Source: Knufia peltigerae (lineage: Eukaryota > Ascomycota > Eurotiomycetes > Chaetothyriales > Trichomeriaceae). From it: 64,000 nt of DNA. The notes below the pieces were generated by a model. The model made no database searches and was not told the origin of the DNA. It was given only the letters and a program-made list of their open reading frames with translations. Shown here in pieces: positions 1 through 11,262 of the stretch; position 1 is the first letter of the stretch; every line of letters starts with the position of its first letter. Location of the stretch: the NCBI GenBank assembly GCA_030247855.1, contig JAPDRN010000008.1:62001-126000 (forward strand), written 5' to 3'. A program made the position numbers and the translations under genes.

Positions 1-1068
1 GGCACATCTGGCACTGAGATGTTGCCTGAGGCCATGTTCTGGCTTCTTCTGACTGGCCAGGTCCCTTCGGTCTCCCAGGTTCGTGCGTTGTCTCGCCAAC
101 TTGCAGAGAAGTCAGACCTCCCAGCCCATGTCACCAACATGCTCCGAGCCTTCGACAAGAATGTTCACCCCATGACACAACTTTCATGTGCTGTGGCAGC
201 CTTGAACTCCGAGTCTATCTTTGCAAAGAAATACGCCGAAGGCTTGAATAAGACCGCCTACTGGGAGCCAACTTTCGATGATAGCATCAACCTATTAGCG
301 AAGCTGCCTCGCGTGGCTGCAGCCATCTTCGACAAGGCTGCTCTCGACATGCCCATCGACAAAGACCAAGATTGGGCTTACAACTTTGCCACATTGTTGG
401 GCAAGCCTGGAAAGGAAAATGAAGGCTTCCAGGACCTGCTACGTCTATACCTCGCCCTTCACGGTGACCATGAGGGAGGAAATGTTTCGGCCCACGCCAC
501 CCATCTGGTTGGATCTGCACTCTCCGACCCATATCTTTCCTATTCCGCTGGTCTTCTCGGTCTGGCTGGACCTCTACACGGCCTTGCTGCGCAGGAAGTC
601 CTTCGCTGGATCTTGAAGATGAAGGACCATATAGGGGAGAATTTCTCCGATAAGGATGTGACCGATTATCTCTGGGCCACACTAAAGTCTGGCCAGGTCG
701 TTCCCGGTTATGGTCATGGTGTCCTTCGTAAGCCTGACCCCCGTTTCAAGGCGCTTATCGACTTTGGCGATGCCCGTCCGGATATTTCCAGCAACCCCGT
801 CTATCGTCTGGTGAAAAAGAACAGCGAGATTGCACCAGGCGTCTTGACTGAGCATGGCAAGACCAAGAATCCTCATCCCAATGTGGACAGTGCTTCAGGT
901 GTCCTCTTCCATCACTATGGCTTCCAAGACCCTCTATACTACACTGTCACTTTTGGTGTGAGCAGAGGTTTGGGACCTCTGGCCCAGTTGATCTGGGACC
1001 GAGCTCTCGGTATGCCCATCGAACGCCCAAAGAGCATCGATCTCCAAGGACTCCTCAAACTGGTGTAG
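1..1068 (+). CDS. mcsA: 2-methylcitrate synthase, 3' part (5' end outside window)
   Basis: Condenses propionyl-CoA with oxaloacetate in the mitochondrial methylcitrate cycle, which detoxifies propionyl-CoA from odd-chain fatty acids, Val, Ile and Met. The window opens inside the reading frame (residues GTSGTE precede the first Met at 19), so the N-terminus, mitochondrial presequence and any 5' introns are missing. The remaining 355 residues are one exon. The catalytic regions of the citrate synthase fold are present: the GDHEGGNVSAHATH block, GYGHGVLRK, and HPNVDSASGVLF carrying the catalytic Asp. The segments PEAMFWLLLTGQVPS and SAGLLGLAGPLHGLAAQEVL fit fungal methylcitrate synthases (McsA type) better than ordinary citrate synthase; this judgement is from memory of the families. 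The loop before DQDWAYNF is several residues shorter than I expect for Aspergillus McsA. Ordinary mitochondrial citrate synthase is the alternative. Confidence 0.9.
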   Translation, partial: GTSGTEMLPEAMFWLLLTGQVPSVSQVRALSRQLAEKSDLPAHVTNMLRAFDKNVHPMTQLSCAVAALNSESIFAKKYAEGLNKTAYWEPTFDDSINLLAKLPRVAAAIFDKAALDMPIDKDQDWAYNFATLLGKPGKENEGFQDLLRLYLALHGDHEGGNVSAHATHLVGSALSDPYLSYSAGLLGLAGPLHGLAAQEVLRWILKMKDHIGENFSDKDVTDYLWATLKSGQVVPGYGHGVLRKPDPRFKALIDFGDARPDISSNPVYRLVKKNSEIAPGVLTEHGKTKNPHPNVDSASGVLFHHYGFQDPLYYTVTFGVSRGLGPLAQLIWDRALGMPIERPKSIDLQGLLKLV

Positions 1069-1536
1069 TTCAGAAGTTGCTTGAGGGCGTACTGTACATA
1101 TCCGAAGGAGTTCATCACTGGCTAAAAAGCAATATAGATAGTTATGTCATATTTTTGCGTCCTGTCGGGGACTCGGAAACTTATTTTTCAAAACTGCATA
1201 TTTCGTGCCAGTTACCTGGAGTTCAGAACTCGTATTCGATACTCCGTAGAAGATGCCTATGAGACAGAAGGGGCGAGAGCTACAGTGGTTCATGCCGGAA
1301 CAATGTTACTCCGTAACACCCGACACAACCTTCGTGCTCGACAACATTCTATTCTAACAAACAATCCTACGTTCATCGTCCATCAGATCATTAACATCCT
1401 GATTTGGGTACAGCGACTATTCTACTGAAAGAAACATAACATCTTTGACAGCAAGTGCCACCATACTATCATTTTCGAATCAAGTAGATAAAACCTTCAA
1501 CAGCAACAACTCCACTGCTTCATCGAGTTTACTGCA
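1069..1536. other. Intergenic, convergent 3' ends
   Basis: AT-rich spacer between two convergent genes. It should hold both 3' UTRs and terminators. I see no further gene or repeat. Confidence 0.6.
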
Positions 1537-3045
1537 TCAATTACACCCATTGTATCCCTGTTGTTGCCACATCTTTACACTCCTGACCATCATTTCGCCG
1601 CTTTCCTGCCACGTTGGATACCAATTGTCTTTCGCATTCCAAAAATCTCGCTTTGGATTTTTGCTCCCATCAACCCAAGGTTTCCCGTTTTTGCTATCCT
1701 CAAACCAACCATTTGTGCCTCCGACTGCGACATTCAGGATGAGATAGAAGTCTTGATCGAATGGGGTCGACTTCCTCGAGGTCTGGCCCCAAGGGTTGAC
1801 AAGTTTAGTGCCGTTACTGTCAGAGTCGGGGAAATGACCACGACTCCAAAGGTCTTGGTCGAAATTCGTATAGAGTACTTGAAGAAGTCGAGTGTCGATG
1901 TAAGTGAAGATATACTTCTCCGACCATTCGAGGCCAAAGGTATGGAATGTCTTTGCATATGTGGTATGCAAAGCCTTCCTCTTCACGTTGGTCTTCCACC
2001 AAGCATCGTCTGCAGAATCCGGGCCCCAGTGGAGAGAACTCGATACGATATTGTTGCCGCCTTGTGGAAAGGTCCAATTGTTTCCTCTGGATTCTACAAT
2101 ATCAATCTCACCAGATCGTGGCCATTCACCATATGTGCCGTTGACAGGGAGAAGCCATATCGCAGGCCATAACCAGTCCCCTCCAGGCAACTTGGCTTCA
2201 ACTTCGATCCGACCGTACTTGATCGACTTGCTCTTCTTGGTGTTTATTCTACCGGACTTGACAGGATTGGCCGTTGTTGAGTTGGTGCTGCTGGTGTTAG
2301 TACCTGTCACGCAATTCGTCCAAACTGTTGAGGTACAAATTCCTTGAGCTAGCAGATCAATTCTGCTGTTCTGCTCCACGATTGTAGCGTCTTGCAGTGT
2401 TGGCTTGATGTAGAGCATGCCATCCTGAATGAAAACGTTCTCTTCGGTGACGGTGGTCTCTTCAAATTGGCCGTTGCCGAAGCCGCCGACCTCAGCTTCC
2501 TTGGTCCAGATATCCAGTTCGAGACCTTTGTTCGGGAAGTCGCTCATGTACACGACGCAGTACTTGTGGTCGACAACAGTCCTAAGACCATCCCAGACCA
2601 AGAAACCAGCAATCGCCAGTCCCACAAAGAGGCCTATCAAAGGTATGATGGTCACCCACTTTTCCTTGGGGTCTTTGACGTCCGTCCATGGTCGTTCAAC
2701 TTGTCCTTTTTTGACTCTTCGAGAATGAAAGTATCTATGGCTGATCGTACTCTGCGCCAGGGCGACCGACGACGTTGTTCGTGATGGGTCTTGTGAAGCG
2801 TAAGGTGTCAAGAATGGATTCGCTGTGGTCTCCTGGACAGCTGTCACAGCTTCTGGTGTCGCCACACGAGGTGTCGTACTGTTGCTTGTGGCATTTTCGG
2901 GCTGAAGTGAATAGCCAGGACGAGAAAAATGTGTCATCTTCGAGAAGCCTAGCAATTGCTTTTGATTCAAAACGAGATGCTCGGGACAGAATGGAACTGG
3001 ATGCGATACCAGCTCACTGCGGATTTTATCTGAGGTCAGAGCCAT
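1537..3045 (-). CDS. Membrane-anchored GH16 glycoside hydrolase (beta-1,3-glucanase / transglycosylase-like)
   Basis: Single-exon protein of 502 aa if started at the ATG at 3045; the ATG at 2937 (protein starting MTHFSRPGYS, 466 aa) is an equally good start. The open frame extends upstream only through a non-ATG codon. Residues about 1-125 are polar and Ser/Thr-rich. One transmembrane helix lies near 130-152 (IIPLIGLFVGLAIAGFLVW) after a basic stretch, so a type II orientation with the enzyme outside is likely. The GH16 catalytic motif GEIDIVE is at 312-318, with both Glu (nucleophile and acid/base) and the helper Asp intact. Conserved surroundings include YGRIEVEAKLPGGDWLWPAIWLLP before it and a WKTN...FHTFGLEW strand after it. 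Several N-x-S/T sequons suit an extracytoplasmic domain. Substrate is probably cell-wall beta-1,3-glucan, but the subfamily cannot be fixed from motifs alone. Confidence 0.88.
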   Translation of the reverse strand: MALTSDKIRSELVSHPVPFCPEHLVLNQKQLLGFSKMTHFSRPGYSLQPENATSNSTTPRVATPEAVTAVQETTANPFLTPYASQDPSRTTSSVALAQSTISHRYFHSRRVKKGQVERPWTDVKDPKEKWVTIIPLIGLFVGLAIAGFLVWDGLRTVVDHKYCVVYMSDFPNKGLELDIWTKEAEVGGFGNGQFEETTVTEENVFIQDGMLYIKPTLQDATIVEQNSRIDLLAQGICTSTVWTNCVTGTNTSSTNSTTANPVKSGRINTKKSKSIKYGRIEVEAKLPGGDWLWPAIWLLPVNGTYGEWPRSGEIDIVESRGNNWTFPQGGNNIVSSSLHWGPDSADDAWWKTNVKRKALHTTYAKTFHTFGLEWSEKYIFTYIDTRLLQVLYTNFDQDLWSRGHFPDSDSNGTKLVNPWGQTSRKSTPFDQDFYLILNVAVGGTNGWFEDSKNGKPWVDGSKNPKRDFWNAKDNWYPTWQESGEMMVRSVKMWQQQGYNGCN

Positions 3046-4244
3046 TCTGTGGTCTCTTCTGGATTTCTTTTGCTTATACTGAAGCGACAACGAAACTCTG
3101 GATCAACAGCAGCATCAGTGAGCTAGTCTCGGATAGCCAGTGTCCACAATCCATATTCGAAGCAAGCGAGCCACAAACGGATGCCGTCTCGAGAAACATC
3201 AAGTTTCGGGTATACTTGCGAATTGGAAACGAGAAAAGATAAAGGCGAAATGGTATGTCTCGCAGTTGGCTGACGTATCTAGTCAGTTACACCGCGCTCT
3301 TGGGAAGACTCCTTACACATATGCATCAACGCGAGTCGACTTATTTGAAGCTTCTCTACTTGACCTATACCTTGGCGGGACTGCCACAGGTTGGGTTGAA
3401 AATCTTGAAGAAACATCCCACTTGACAAAAGTTCGATCCGCTGCAGGCATGCATCATTGGTCTCAGTGGAGGGCATATCCCACTCGAACCATCTTGCGTG
3501 CTAAAATGTATCGGACTGCTGTGTACAGACTTTTGCGTGCACTGGAAGCTAGTTGGTTTTGGTCTGATTCTGAACCTCACGAGAAATATTGTGTCACCAT
3601 TCCATCTAGAGCCGCATCTCCTGCTCTAGATTGCACGGGGACCAATTTGCTTTGACCCTGCTGGTTGGTTCTAATATCAGTTTGATTGATCATATCATTA
3701 GGATGTCTCAACTTTTTGCTCGGTCTCTTCGCAGCAATCTCGAACCTCCTGTTTCTCGCATGACGCCATTTCGCGCTCTGCAACCTTTCCAGGCGATAAC
3801 CGGGTCGTGTCTCAATGTTCATGTCTAGTATCGATTACATGTCGGCCGGCCCATGGTCTACGCCTCCTTCATCTTCCTTGTCGGGGTGACGCCATGCTCG
3901 ACTTCTTTTCGGAGCTATCCTAGGGCGAACATTAGCTGGTCGACGAGTTCTGCTCGGTTGCCAAACATCAACCAAAATGCAGGGACCGCCTTCTCATACC
4001 GGTGGATATGCTGTCGCTTTCAGATCGCCGTCTGGGAGAGCTTCACCGAACACATATGATGTGTAGAATGTCTCGAACTATTTCGTCCTGGTGACTTGAA
4101 CATTTTAGAGAGGTATGTCCCACGACGTTTCCACTCATTGATATTCTGATTATTGAACTGCGACAAGCTTGGATACACCCGCCTTTTCCAAAGGCGCATT
4201 TAGACAAGATATTATACACTCATCCGCAATAAGCCTGAACAGAC
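3046..4244. other. Divergent promoter region
   Basis: About 1.2 kb between the GH16 gene (minus) and the glycosyltransferase gene (plus). Open frames here (for example one at 3140-3655) resemble no family I know and lack intron or codon signals. I treat it as a shared regulatory region. Confidence 0.55.
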
Positions 4245-6916
4245 ATGCCTCAGCCTCCCTTTGCCCCAGCAGTGGGCTCTCCTGCCAACGATGGCTTCAT
4301 CTTAGAGGACTCTCCTGCGCAAAGCAGTGCCGCATCTTTTAGTGGGAAATCGTCTCACAGTACTAAAAGCGCATTCCTCGAGGAAATCAAATACGAGATT
4401 ATGGTCAGTCATCTTTATCAACAACAATGCTCACATCTCTGGGTCAGCGATGGAAGCGGAGAACGCGAAGGAGTCTTGCTCAGAAAGTCGAGAGGCCAAT
4501 ATTTGGCGTGTCCACAAACGCTGCTCGATTCCCACTTTGCAGAAGCCTGCAGATTACTCAACGTACAGGTAAACGATCTCTTCCTGGCATAGGTCGTTGC
4601 TAACCAGCAACCAGGCCGCCATGACCGTCAATTCAAGAGTCATCAAGACATTTTTTGCTTGGGCACCAGATGCTACTGATGTCCCGTTAATGAATGGCCT
4701 TCGAGTACAGATTCTACCCACCATCCACGATTTGCCTCGTGCTCGAAAATATCAGTTTGCGGCATATGTTGCCGCAGAGTCCCTCCTCGTGGTATGGGAC
4801 GACGATCCGTCCAATGTCATCAAACGGGCAACCACCATTGAATCACAGCTTATGGAACTTGTCTGGCGCACTGGTGAGGCTGGAGAGGATGAGGTTGGAA
4901 CTCATGAGAAGCACGGCGGTGTGGATGCCTTCATGGATTCCGAGTCCGGGGAAGCCATTCCAGACCACCGAGCCACAAATTTAATGAACACCATCCTCGT
5001 CGCCTTCACCTTGGTCATTGTTGTCGTTCTCCTTGGCCTCGCATGCCGCTCGTTGGCGATCGAGATTGCCGTCGACCATTCGTACCTTCGCCTTGCTTTT
5101 CTCTCCTTGGTCCCTGTTCAAATCTTTTTCACACTGGTATGTGGATCCCCAGTATCTCAATCTCATCTTGCGGTTGCTGACAACGCAGTTCTTTGCGCAA
5201 GTCATAGTCGGCTGCGTGGCTCAATGCATCGGCCCTGTCCGTCAAATGCAACTCAATTCGAAATATTTCTCGGCCAAGCGTTCTCCGCGACTTCGCACAG
5301 AGTCCCTTCCACACATTACAGTCCAGTGTCCCGTGTACAAAGAAGGCCTCTCCTCCGTGATTGCACCAACCGTCAAGTCCATCAAGCAAGCCATCTCCAC
5401 CTACGAACTCCAAGGCGGCACTGCAAACATGCTTATCAACGACGACGGCCTTCAGCTCATTCCCGATGATGAACGAATTTCTCGGATGGAATTCTATCAG
5501 GACCACAATATAGGCTGGACCGCACGACCCAAGCACGGCAGCGAAGGCTTCGTGCGCAAGGGCAAGTTCAAAAAGGCAAGCAACATGAATTATGGCCTCA
5601 TGCTTTCATGCAAAGTCGAAGAAAAGCTCATGGGTTATCCACGTCCAAGCACTTGGACCTCGAATGATGAGAACCATGCATATGACGAGAGTCTGGCACA
5701 GGTACTCGCCGAGACTCCCCGCGCATGGGCGGATGGCAACATCCGAATTGGCGACTACATTCTCCTGATTGACAGCGACACGCGTGTCCCCGTAGACTGT
5801 CTCCTCGACGCAGTTAGTGAGATGGAACAATCTCCCAATGTTGGCATCATGCAATTCGCTTCGGGTGTCATGCAAGTGGTGCACACTTTTTTCGAGAATG
5901 GCATCACGTTCTTCACCAACCTGATTTACACAGCGATCGAATATACGGTCGCCAACGGGGACGTTGCGCCGTTTGTTGGCCACAACGCCATCCTTCGCTG
6001 GAGCGCGATCCAGCAAGTTAGCTATACCGATGAAGACGGCTATGAGAAGTTTTGGTCGGAGTCGCACGTGTCCGAGGACTTCGACATGTCCCTTCGTCTT
6101 CAGTGCGACGGTTACATCATCCGTCTCGCATCTTGGGCACATGGTGGATTCAAAGAGGGTGTGAGCCTGACAGTGTACGACGAGCTCGCACGTTGGGAAA
6201 AGTACGCATATGGATGTAATGAGTTACTCTTCCACCCCCTTCGACAATGGGTGTACCGGGGTCCGTTTACAGAGCTGTTCCGTCGCTTTTTGTTCAGCAA
6301 CATTCGCTTCACCAGCAAAATCACCATCATAAGCTACATCGGGACGTATTATGCCATTGGGGCAGCGTGGATCATGACGTTGGCGAACTATTTTGCCATT
6401 GGCTGGTTCAACGGTTACCTGGACAAGTACTACATCGACAGTTGGAAGGTGTGGTTTAGCATTGTGATTGTGTTCAATGGACTGGGCAACATCGCGTTGG
6501 CCATCATGCGATATCGCATTGGTCAGGCAAGTTTCCTCGGAGCACTCATGGAGAACTTCAAGTGGATCGTGATGTTGAGTGTCTTTCTGGGCGGACTCAG
6601 TCTCCATGTGAGCCAGGCGTTGCTCGCACACATGTTTGAGGTGGACATGACGTGGGGTGCTACGAGTAAAGAGGCCGAGTTCAGCAATTTCTTCATCGAG
6701 GTGCCAAAGGTGGTGAGAAAGTTCAAGTTCAGCATGACCTTTGCGATTGTGTCCATCATTGGCATGATCTGGCTGGCTCGCAATCCAGGGGGTTTGTTGC
6801 CGTATGATTGGGTCATTGGGGACTTCATTGCAATCCTGCCTATGAGTTCGGTTGCTGCGAGTCATTTGCTGTTGCCGATTGTCTTGAATCCGGCTTTGAT
6901 GACGTTTTCGTGGTGA
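4245..6916 (+). CDS. Family 2 glycosyltransferase, ZtGT2-like processive membrane enzyme
   Basis: Three exons: 4245-4568, 4615-5136 and 5189-6916, all phase 0, giving 857 aa. The introns (46 and 52 bp) have GTAAAC...CAG and GTATGT...CAG ends. A cytosolic N-terminal region is followed by two hydrophobic helices around residues 235-295 that straddle intron 2, then the GT2 (GT-A) domain. Visible catalytic features are the DD pair at 367-368, DxD at 477-479 (DSDTR), the acceptor-side ED at 578-579 (SEDFDMSLRL), and a HPLRQW segment near 631-636 in the position of the Q/RxxRW product-binding motif. Four or more further helices follow. This arrangement matches the fungal GT2 described in Zymoseptoria and Fusarium as needed for hyphal growth on solid surfaces; the polysaccharide it makes is not known to me. 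It is divergent from the wall-directed GH16 gene, which suggests cell-surface roles for both. Confidence 0.9.
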
Positions 6917-7300
6917 GAGCGATTTGAAGTGGGAGGCTAGTGAGAAAAGTGACGGTATACTCTGCTGAGGAGAGTCGCAGTGCTACATGGTTTTCTGGGC
7001 CATCTGTTTCATTTCACAAGGGTTGGTAAATATACGTAGGTAGGATTAGACTTGACACAATGTAGTTTTAACACTAATTGAACCTCTCTTTCAACAAGTA
7101 AATACACCGTCAATATGTGTAGGGTTTCACGCCCGTAGTAAAGCAGCATCTGAATTCGTTGATGGAGGAGTCGATGAATGTCACGTTAGTCCGCCATGAC
7201 CTTTTGGTGTCAGGTTGTCGAACAGTGAGACCCGTTGTTACTGTTGACCATTCTGTCCTCCCGTGACAGACTTCCCTCCAGGCATGGGCCAAGGTAATCA
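6917..7300. other. Intergenic, convergent 3' ends
   Basis: 3' flanks of the glycosyltransferase (plus) and alcohol dehydrogenase (minus) genes. Nothing else recognised. Confidence 0.6.
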
Positions 7301-8608
7301 TTAGACTTTCAACACAGCTCTTCCTGCAAGCTTACCAGCTATCATCAGGTCCATGTACTTGTCAACATCCTCTAGCGTGCCTTTCGTCAAGATAGGCTGG
7401 GAGAACAGAAGTCAGCAGCAAATTCCCAGGAAATGACAAGAGACACATCACTTACATGCACGAGTCCCCGTGCTGTAAAGTCTAGGGCCTCTTCGACGTC
7501 CTTCAGTGTTCCTACCACGCTGCCGACAATATTGAGCTTTCTCAGACACAGCATGAGAGGCGGAGCTCCAGCTAGAACAGTTGGGTCCTTCGGCAGACCC
7601 ACGGCAACAACAGTGCCTCCTGGACGAAGGAATCCCGGGGCAGATTCATAAGCTTGTTTGGTTGCTGCCGTTACGATGACACCGTGAGCGCCGTAGGTGG
7701 TAATTTTCATGATTTCGGCCGCAACATCTTTGACTTTGGTAAAGTCGATGAATTCTTCGGCACCGAGTTTCTTGCACAGGTCGCGTTTTTCGTCGCCGCC
7801 ATCGATAGCAATGATTCGCATACCCTGAACAATGTTTAGAGACGGAGCAATTCAGGACTAGCCTAAGGTATCATACCATAGCCTTAGCGTACTGCACTGC
7901 AAAATGCCCAAGACCTCCACCAGCACCGGGAAGCACCTATGAATCGTCGTCAGCGAACGGATACCACACGAGAGATAGATAGGAAGGAGTACAATCCACT
8001 GGCCGGGCTTAACCGCACTTCGTTTACAAGCAACATATGCCGTCACACCACCACACATGATCGGGCCAGCCTCTTCGTCCTTGACACCTTCGGGGATACG
8101 TGTGGTGTAACGTCCGTCGCTGAGGGCGTATTGCTGGAAGGTACCCGCGGCAGTGAAGCCGGAATTCTTCTGTTTGGGGCAATGGAGCTCGTCGGTGCCG
8201 TTGGTGCAGAATTCACACTCGCCACAGACACCCCAGACCCATTTGATGCCTGCTCGGTCGCCCACCTTCCACTTGTGGTGCATGTCGTCGCCCACGGCCA
8301 CGACGACACCGGCGCCCTCGTGGCCTGCGATGCCCTTGGTCGCGGGCTGCATGGCTACTCCGAACGCGGCCCATTCGTCGTGGATGAGTGACTTGTCAGA
8401 AGCACAGAGACCAGTCCTGTTCGAAGCGAATGAGTGGATGAAACCAGAATTGTGGCACACGCGAACAGCCATACCAGTTGATCTTGACGAGCACCTCTCC
8501 CGGTCCCGGTGTGGGAACGTCGACCTGTTGGACTGGAGCCTTTGCATCCTCCCCACTGCCCACCTTGACGGCGGCTTTTTGCTGTCTGGGAATGTCGACG
8601 GTAGCCAT
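7301..8608 (-). CDS. Zinc-dependent alcohol dehydrogenase
   Basis: Five exons on the minus strand: 8475-8608, 7993-8416, 7877-7936, 7456-7824 and 7301-7396. Introns are 52-59 bp, GT-AG, and the joins give 360 aa without a break, the usual size for the ADH1 group of tetrameric MDR enzymes. Catalytic zinc ligands are visible as Cys49 (TGLCASD) and His77-Glu78 (GHEGAGVV). The structural zinc site has four cysteines in CGECEFCTNGTDELHC. The Rossmann segment LPGAGGGLGHFAVQYAKAMG spans introns 2-3, and the C-terminus is the typical GTLEDVDKYMDLMIAGKLAGRAVLKV. It interconverts primary alcohols and aldehydes with NAD(H). The start ATG at 8608 was chosen because MATVDIPRQQKAAV fits the family; an in-frame ATG 18 bp upstream is less likely. 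It is divergent from the nitrilase-family gene across 1 kb. Confidence 0.93.
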
Positions 8609-9648
8609 GATAAAGATAAAAATCAACTATTGAGATTCGTGGGTCGTATAGGAAAAGGTTGTATTGTCAATCAGAGTAGGGGCCACAGAAGTACCGTTTG
8701 TTTGGTCCTGGCATGGGGGCAGCTGCCACAACACATATATATAGCATGGCTTTCTGCGCGGGAGAAGGGAAAACTAAACTCCCTGTATTGAATCCGATAG
8801 GCGAAGGAGAAGCTATGGAGTCGAATGCTCTCCACAGCATTGCATTATGCACAGTTCAGTAACGAACTCCTCGCGAGCACAACGACTCGGTTCTGACTCA
8901 GTCGTCATGAGAACGAAAGGCGGGGTACCTGGAGATCGGAAGCGTGATGGATGGTACAAAAACAGTTATGGGCCTGGGGTTCTTTCATGAATGCGGGATA
9001 GAAGATGTTGGTCCCATTGTTCACAGCCGCCGGCTCAGCCTTTCTTGGACTGATCGGATTGTTGAACGAGGTGGGCAATATCAATGCTTTCGATATGGCC
9101 CGTCATTAACTGACAAGTCTGTTGTACCAGAGCGAGCTGCGGGTACTAAAAAAGTCATGGCCGTGCACAAGTGCCGTATGACATCGAGTTCCCGCCCGAG
9201 CTCCGAGTCAGTCTGGCCCGATGGGGGTGAACTCGTGTCGCAACTGCGATGGATAGATTTCATTCTCCTCGTAGTATTGGTGTCAATATCACATCGAATA
9301 GTTACAGGTAGGGAGTCCTACTTCGTGGGAAAGATTAATCTGAAGTGCCTCGTACCCGTATTCGCATTCGTATTCCATAGGCACTTAGGGCCTACAGTAA
9401 TGTACCTAACATTCTGATACTAAGGCTAACAAAGCGTTAGAGCGGGCGTCAGACCGATGTGGAAGGTCTGCCGCAGTGTCGCTGTAGTCACTGTCAACAG
9501 TCAAAAGTCGTCCGCATCATAGACAATATGTCAGTGCAACGGCGACTTCAACACAAAAGTCAGTCGAGTGCAGCTTCATATTCTTCAACTCCTGTACACC
9601 TCTACAGGGCGACAGTTGACTCTCGACGCACCAATATCTTCGGCCAAG
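8609..9648. promoter_or_regulatory. Divergent promoter region with TATA-like box
   Basis: About 1 kb between alcohol dehydrogenase (minus) and the nitrilase-family gene (plus). A TATA-like run, CATATATATAG, lies at 8734-8744, about 130 bp upstream of the dehydrogenase ATG. Open frames in this stretch resemble nothing known. Confidence 0.45.
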
Positions 9649-10691
9649 ATGGTTCTTGCAGTAGGCCCTCCGAGAACCCTGCACTACCCAAGAAGATGAC
9701 TGGCTGACGACGTCATCCTCAGGCTGTTGGGCAGATCTGCTCGACTGCGTCGATGATGCATAACCTTGCGCAATGTCAAAGGCTTGTTCACCGGGCTGTA
9801 GAAGCTGGAGCCAAGGTAAGTCGAGACGGCCCTCATACTCGTATGTCCTGGTGTTATTCAATGCCGAACTACGTCGTACTGCTCAGTTCGACCATGAGCC
9901 AAGGAACTGCCCTCACGTACCTTCGTCCATACTAGGCCCTATTCCTCCCTGAAGCCTCCGATTACATAGCCTCATCACCGGCCGAGTCATTGTCGCTGTG
10001 TCAAGATGTCACCAAAAGTCTCTTCGTGCGTGGCCTGCAGCAGGCCGCTCGAGAAAACAGATTACCCATCAACGTGGGGATCCACGAGCCAACAGAGCCG
10101 CCCTCGAAAAAGATTAAAAATACCTTGATATGGATCGATAAGGAAGGCGATATCGTCCATAGATATCAGAAACTACACCTGTTTGACATTGACCTGCGAC
10201 CCGATGGCCCAAGAATGAAGGAGAGTGATTCTATCGAATCTGGGTCCGAGGTGACACAGCCATACCCGTCAGTGCTCGGAAACGTTGGCAGTCTGATCTG
10301 CTTCGATTTGCGCTTTCCTGAGCCTGCGCTACGTTTACGTCGATTAGGCGCCGACGTAGTGGTTTACCCGTCAGCATTCACTGTGCCTACAGGAAAGTTG
10401 CACTGGGAAATCCTGCTGCGAGCAAGGGCCATAGAGACACAAAGTTGGGTGATCGCAGCCGCGCAATGTGGCCGGCACAATGAAAAGCGGGTGAGTTTTG
10501 GGGATACTATTGTCATCAAACCAACCGGCGAGGTCGCCGGACGACTAGACAGGGTCGAAGATCTGAACAGTGAAGAGGAAAACGCACGCAAGCCAGACTT
10601 ACTAACCGTCGACATCGATTTGGAGGCCGTCAAAGATACGAGACGGACGATACCTTTGCAGAGGAGGACTGATGTGTACCCTGAAATTTGA
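9649..10691 (+). CDS. Carbon-nitrogen hydrolase (deaminated glutathione amidase-like, Nit1/Nit2 branch)
   Basis: Three exons: a 12-bp first exon 9649-9660 (MVLA), then 9723-9815 and 9936-10691, giving 286 aa. The micro-exon is supported because joining it yields MVLAAVGQICSTASMMHNL, the normal start of this family, with clean GT-AG borders. The Glu-Lys-Cys catalytic triad of nitrilases is complete: Glu in LFLPEASDYIA, Lys in YQKLHLFDI, Cys in LICFDLRFPE. Blocks NVGIHEP, NTLIWIDKEGDIVHRYQKLHLFDID and RARAIETQSWVIAAAQ fit the Nit branch that hydrolyses deaminated glutathione to alpha-ketoglutarate and Cys-Gly, a metabolite-repair role. General omega-amidase activity is the alternative. Intron 2 (120 bp) is long for this window. 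Confidence 0.88.
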
Positions 10692-11262
10692 ATGATTTCT
10701 ACTCGGCAAGCTGCCTCAGAACATGCTTCGGCGATGACTACTGTCGTCTCCTTTGACCGGCACTCGCCTCTTTCATGTATCTCTCTCTTACTGGTGAGAG
10801 ATCACTGCGTGATGACAAGAAAGTTGTATCGAATACACTTGACTGCAAGACGAAGCGACTACCAGCCAACAAGGTCATGGCGATTCTCTTTGTATATACA
10901 ACACGAAGTACTCTGGAGGTATGAGCGTTGAAAGTGTGGCGTCATTGACTTGGTACACGCATAGACCTAGTTCTGAAGGGATATAGAGTACATAAAGGAC
11001 ACCAAGTCCGGAGAGGAATTGCATTGATCCTGGAGGCTTCTCGTCCTCTTGTACGAATACGAAATATCTGATCGACGACGTGCGGAGTAAGAGATATGAC
11101 CGTAGTGGACGACTTTACCGATTCGATGCCGTACAGCCGGTTGACAGTGGGTCGGAAATCGTCGCCATCCAAATACGAGCCGAGGCGTCTCCAGTGGGAG
11201 GACATCGTCAACAAATATTCTGTCTGAACTCATTTGTTCGACTTCGGACAACGCCCAGGACG
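10692..11262. other. Intergenic
   Basis: 3' flank of the nitrilase gene and promoter of the MFS gene. No motif or gene recognised. Confidence 0.5.

Noticed and set aside
3140..3655. A 171-codon plus frame in the GH16/GT2 divergent promoter
   Set aside because: No recognisable motif and no exon partner; length is possible by chance in 1.2 kb.
5129..6865. Several minus-strand frames of 135-213 codons across the glycosyltransferase
   Set aside because: They overlap a well-supported GT2 coding exon and show no family features.
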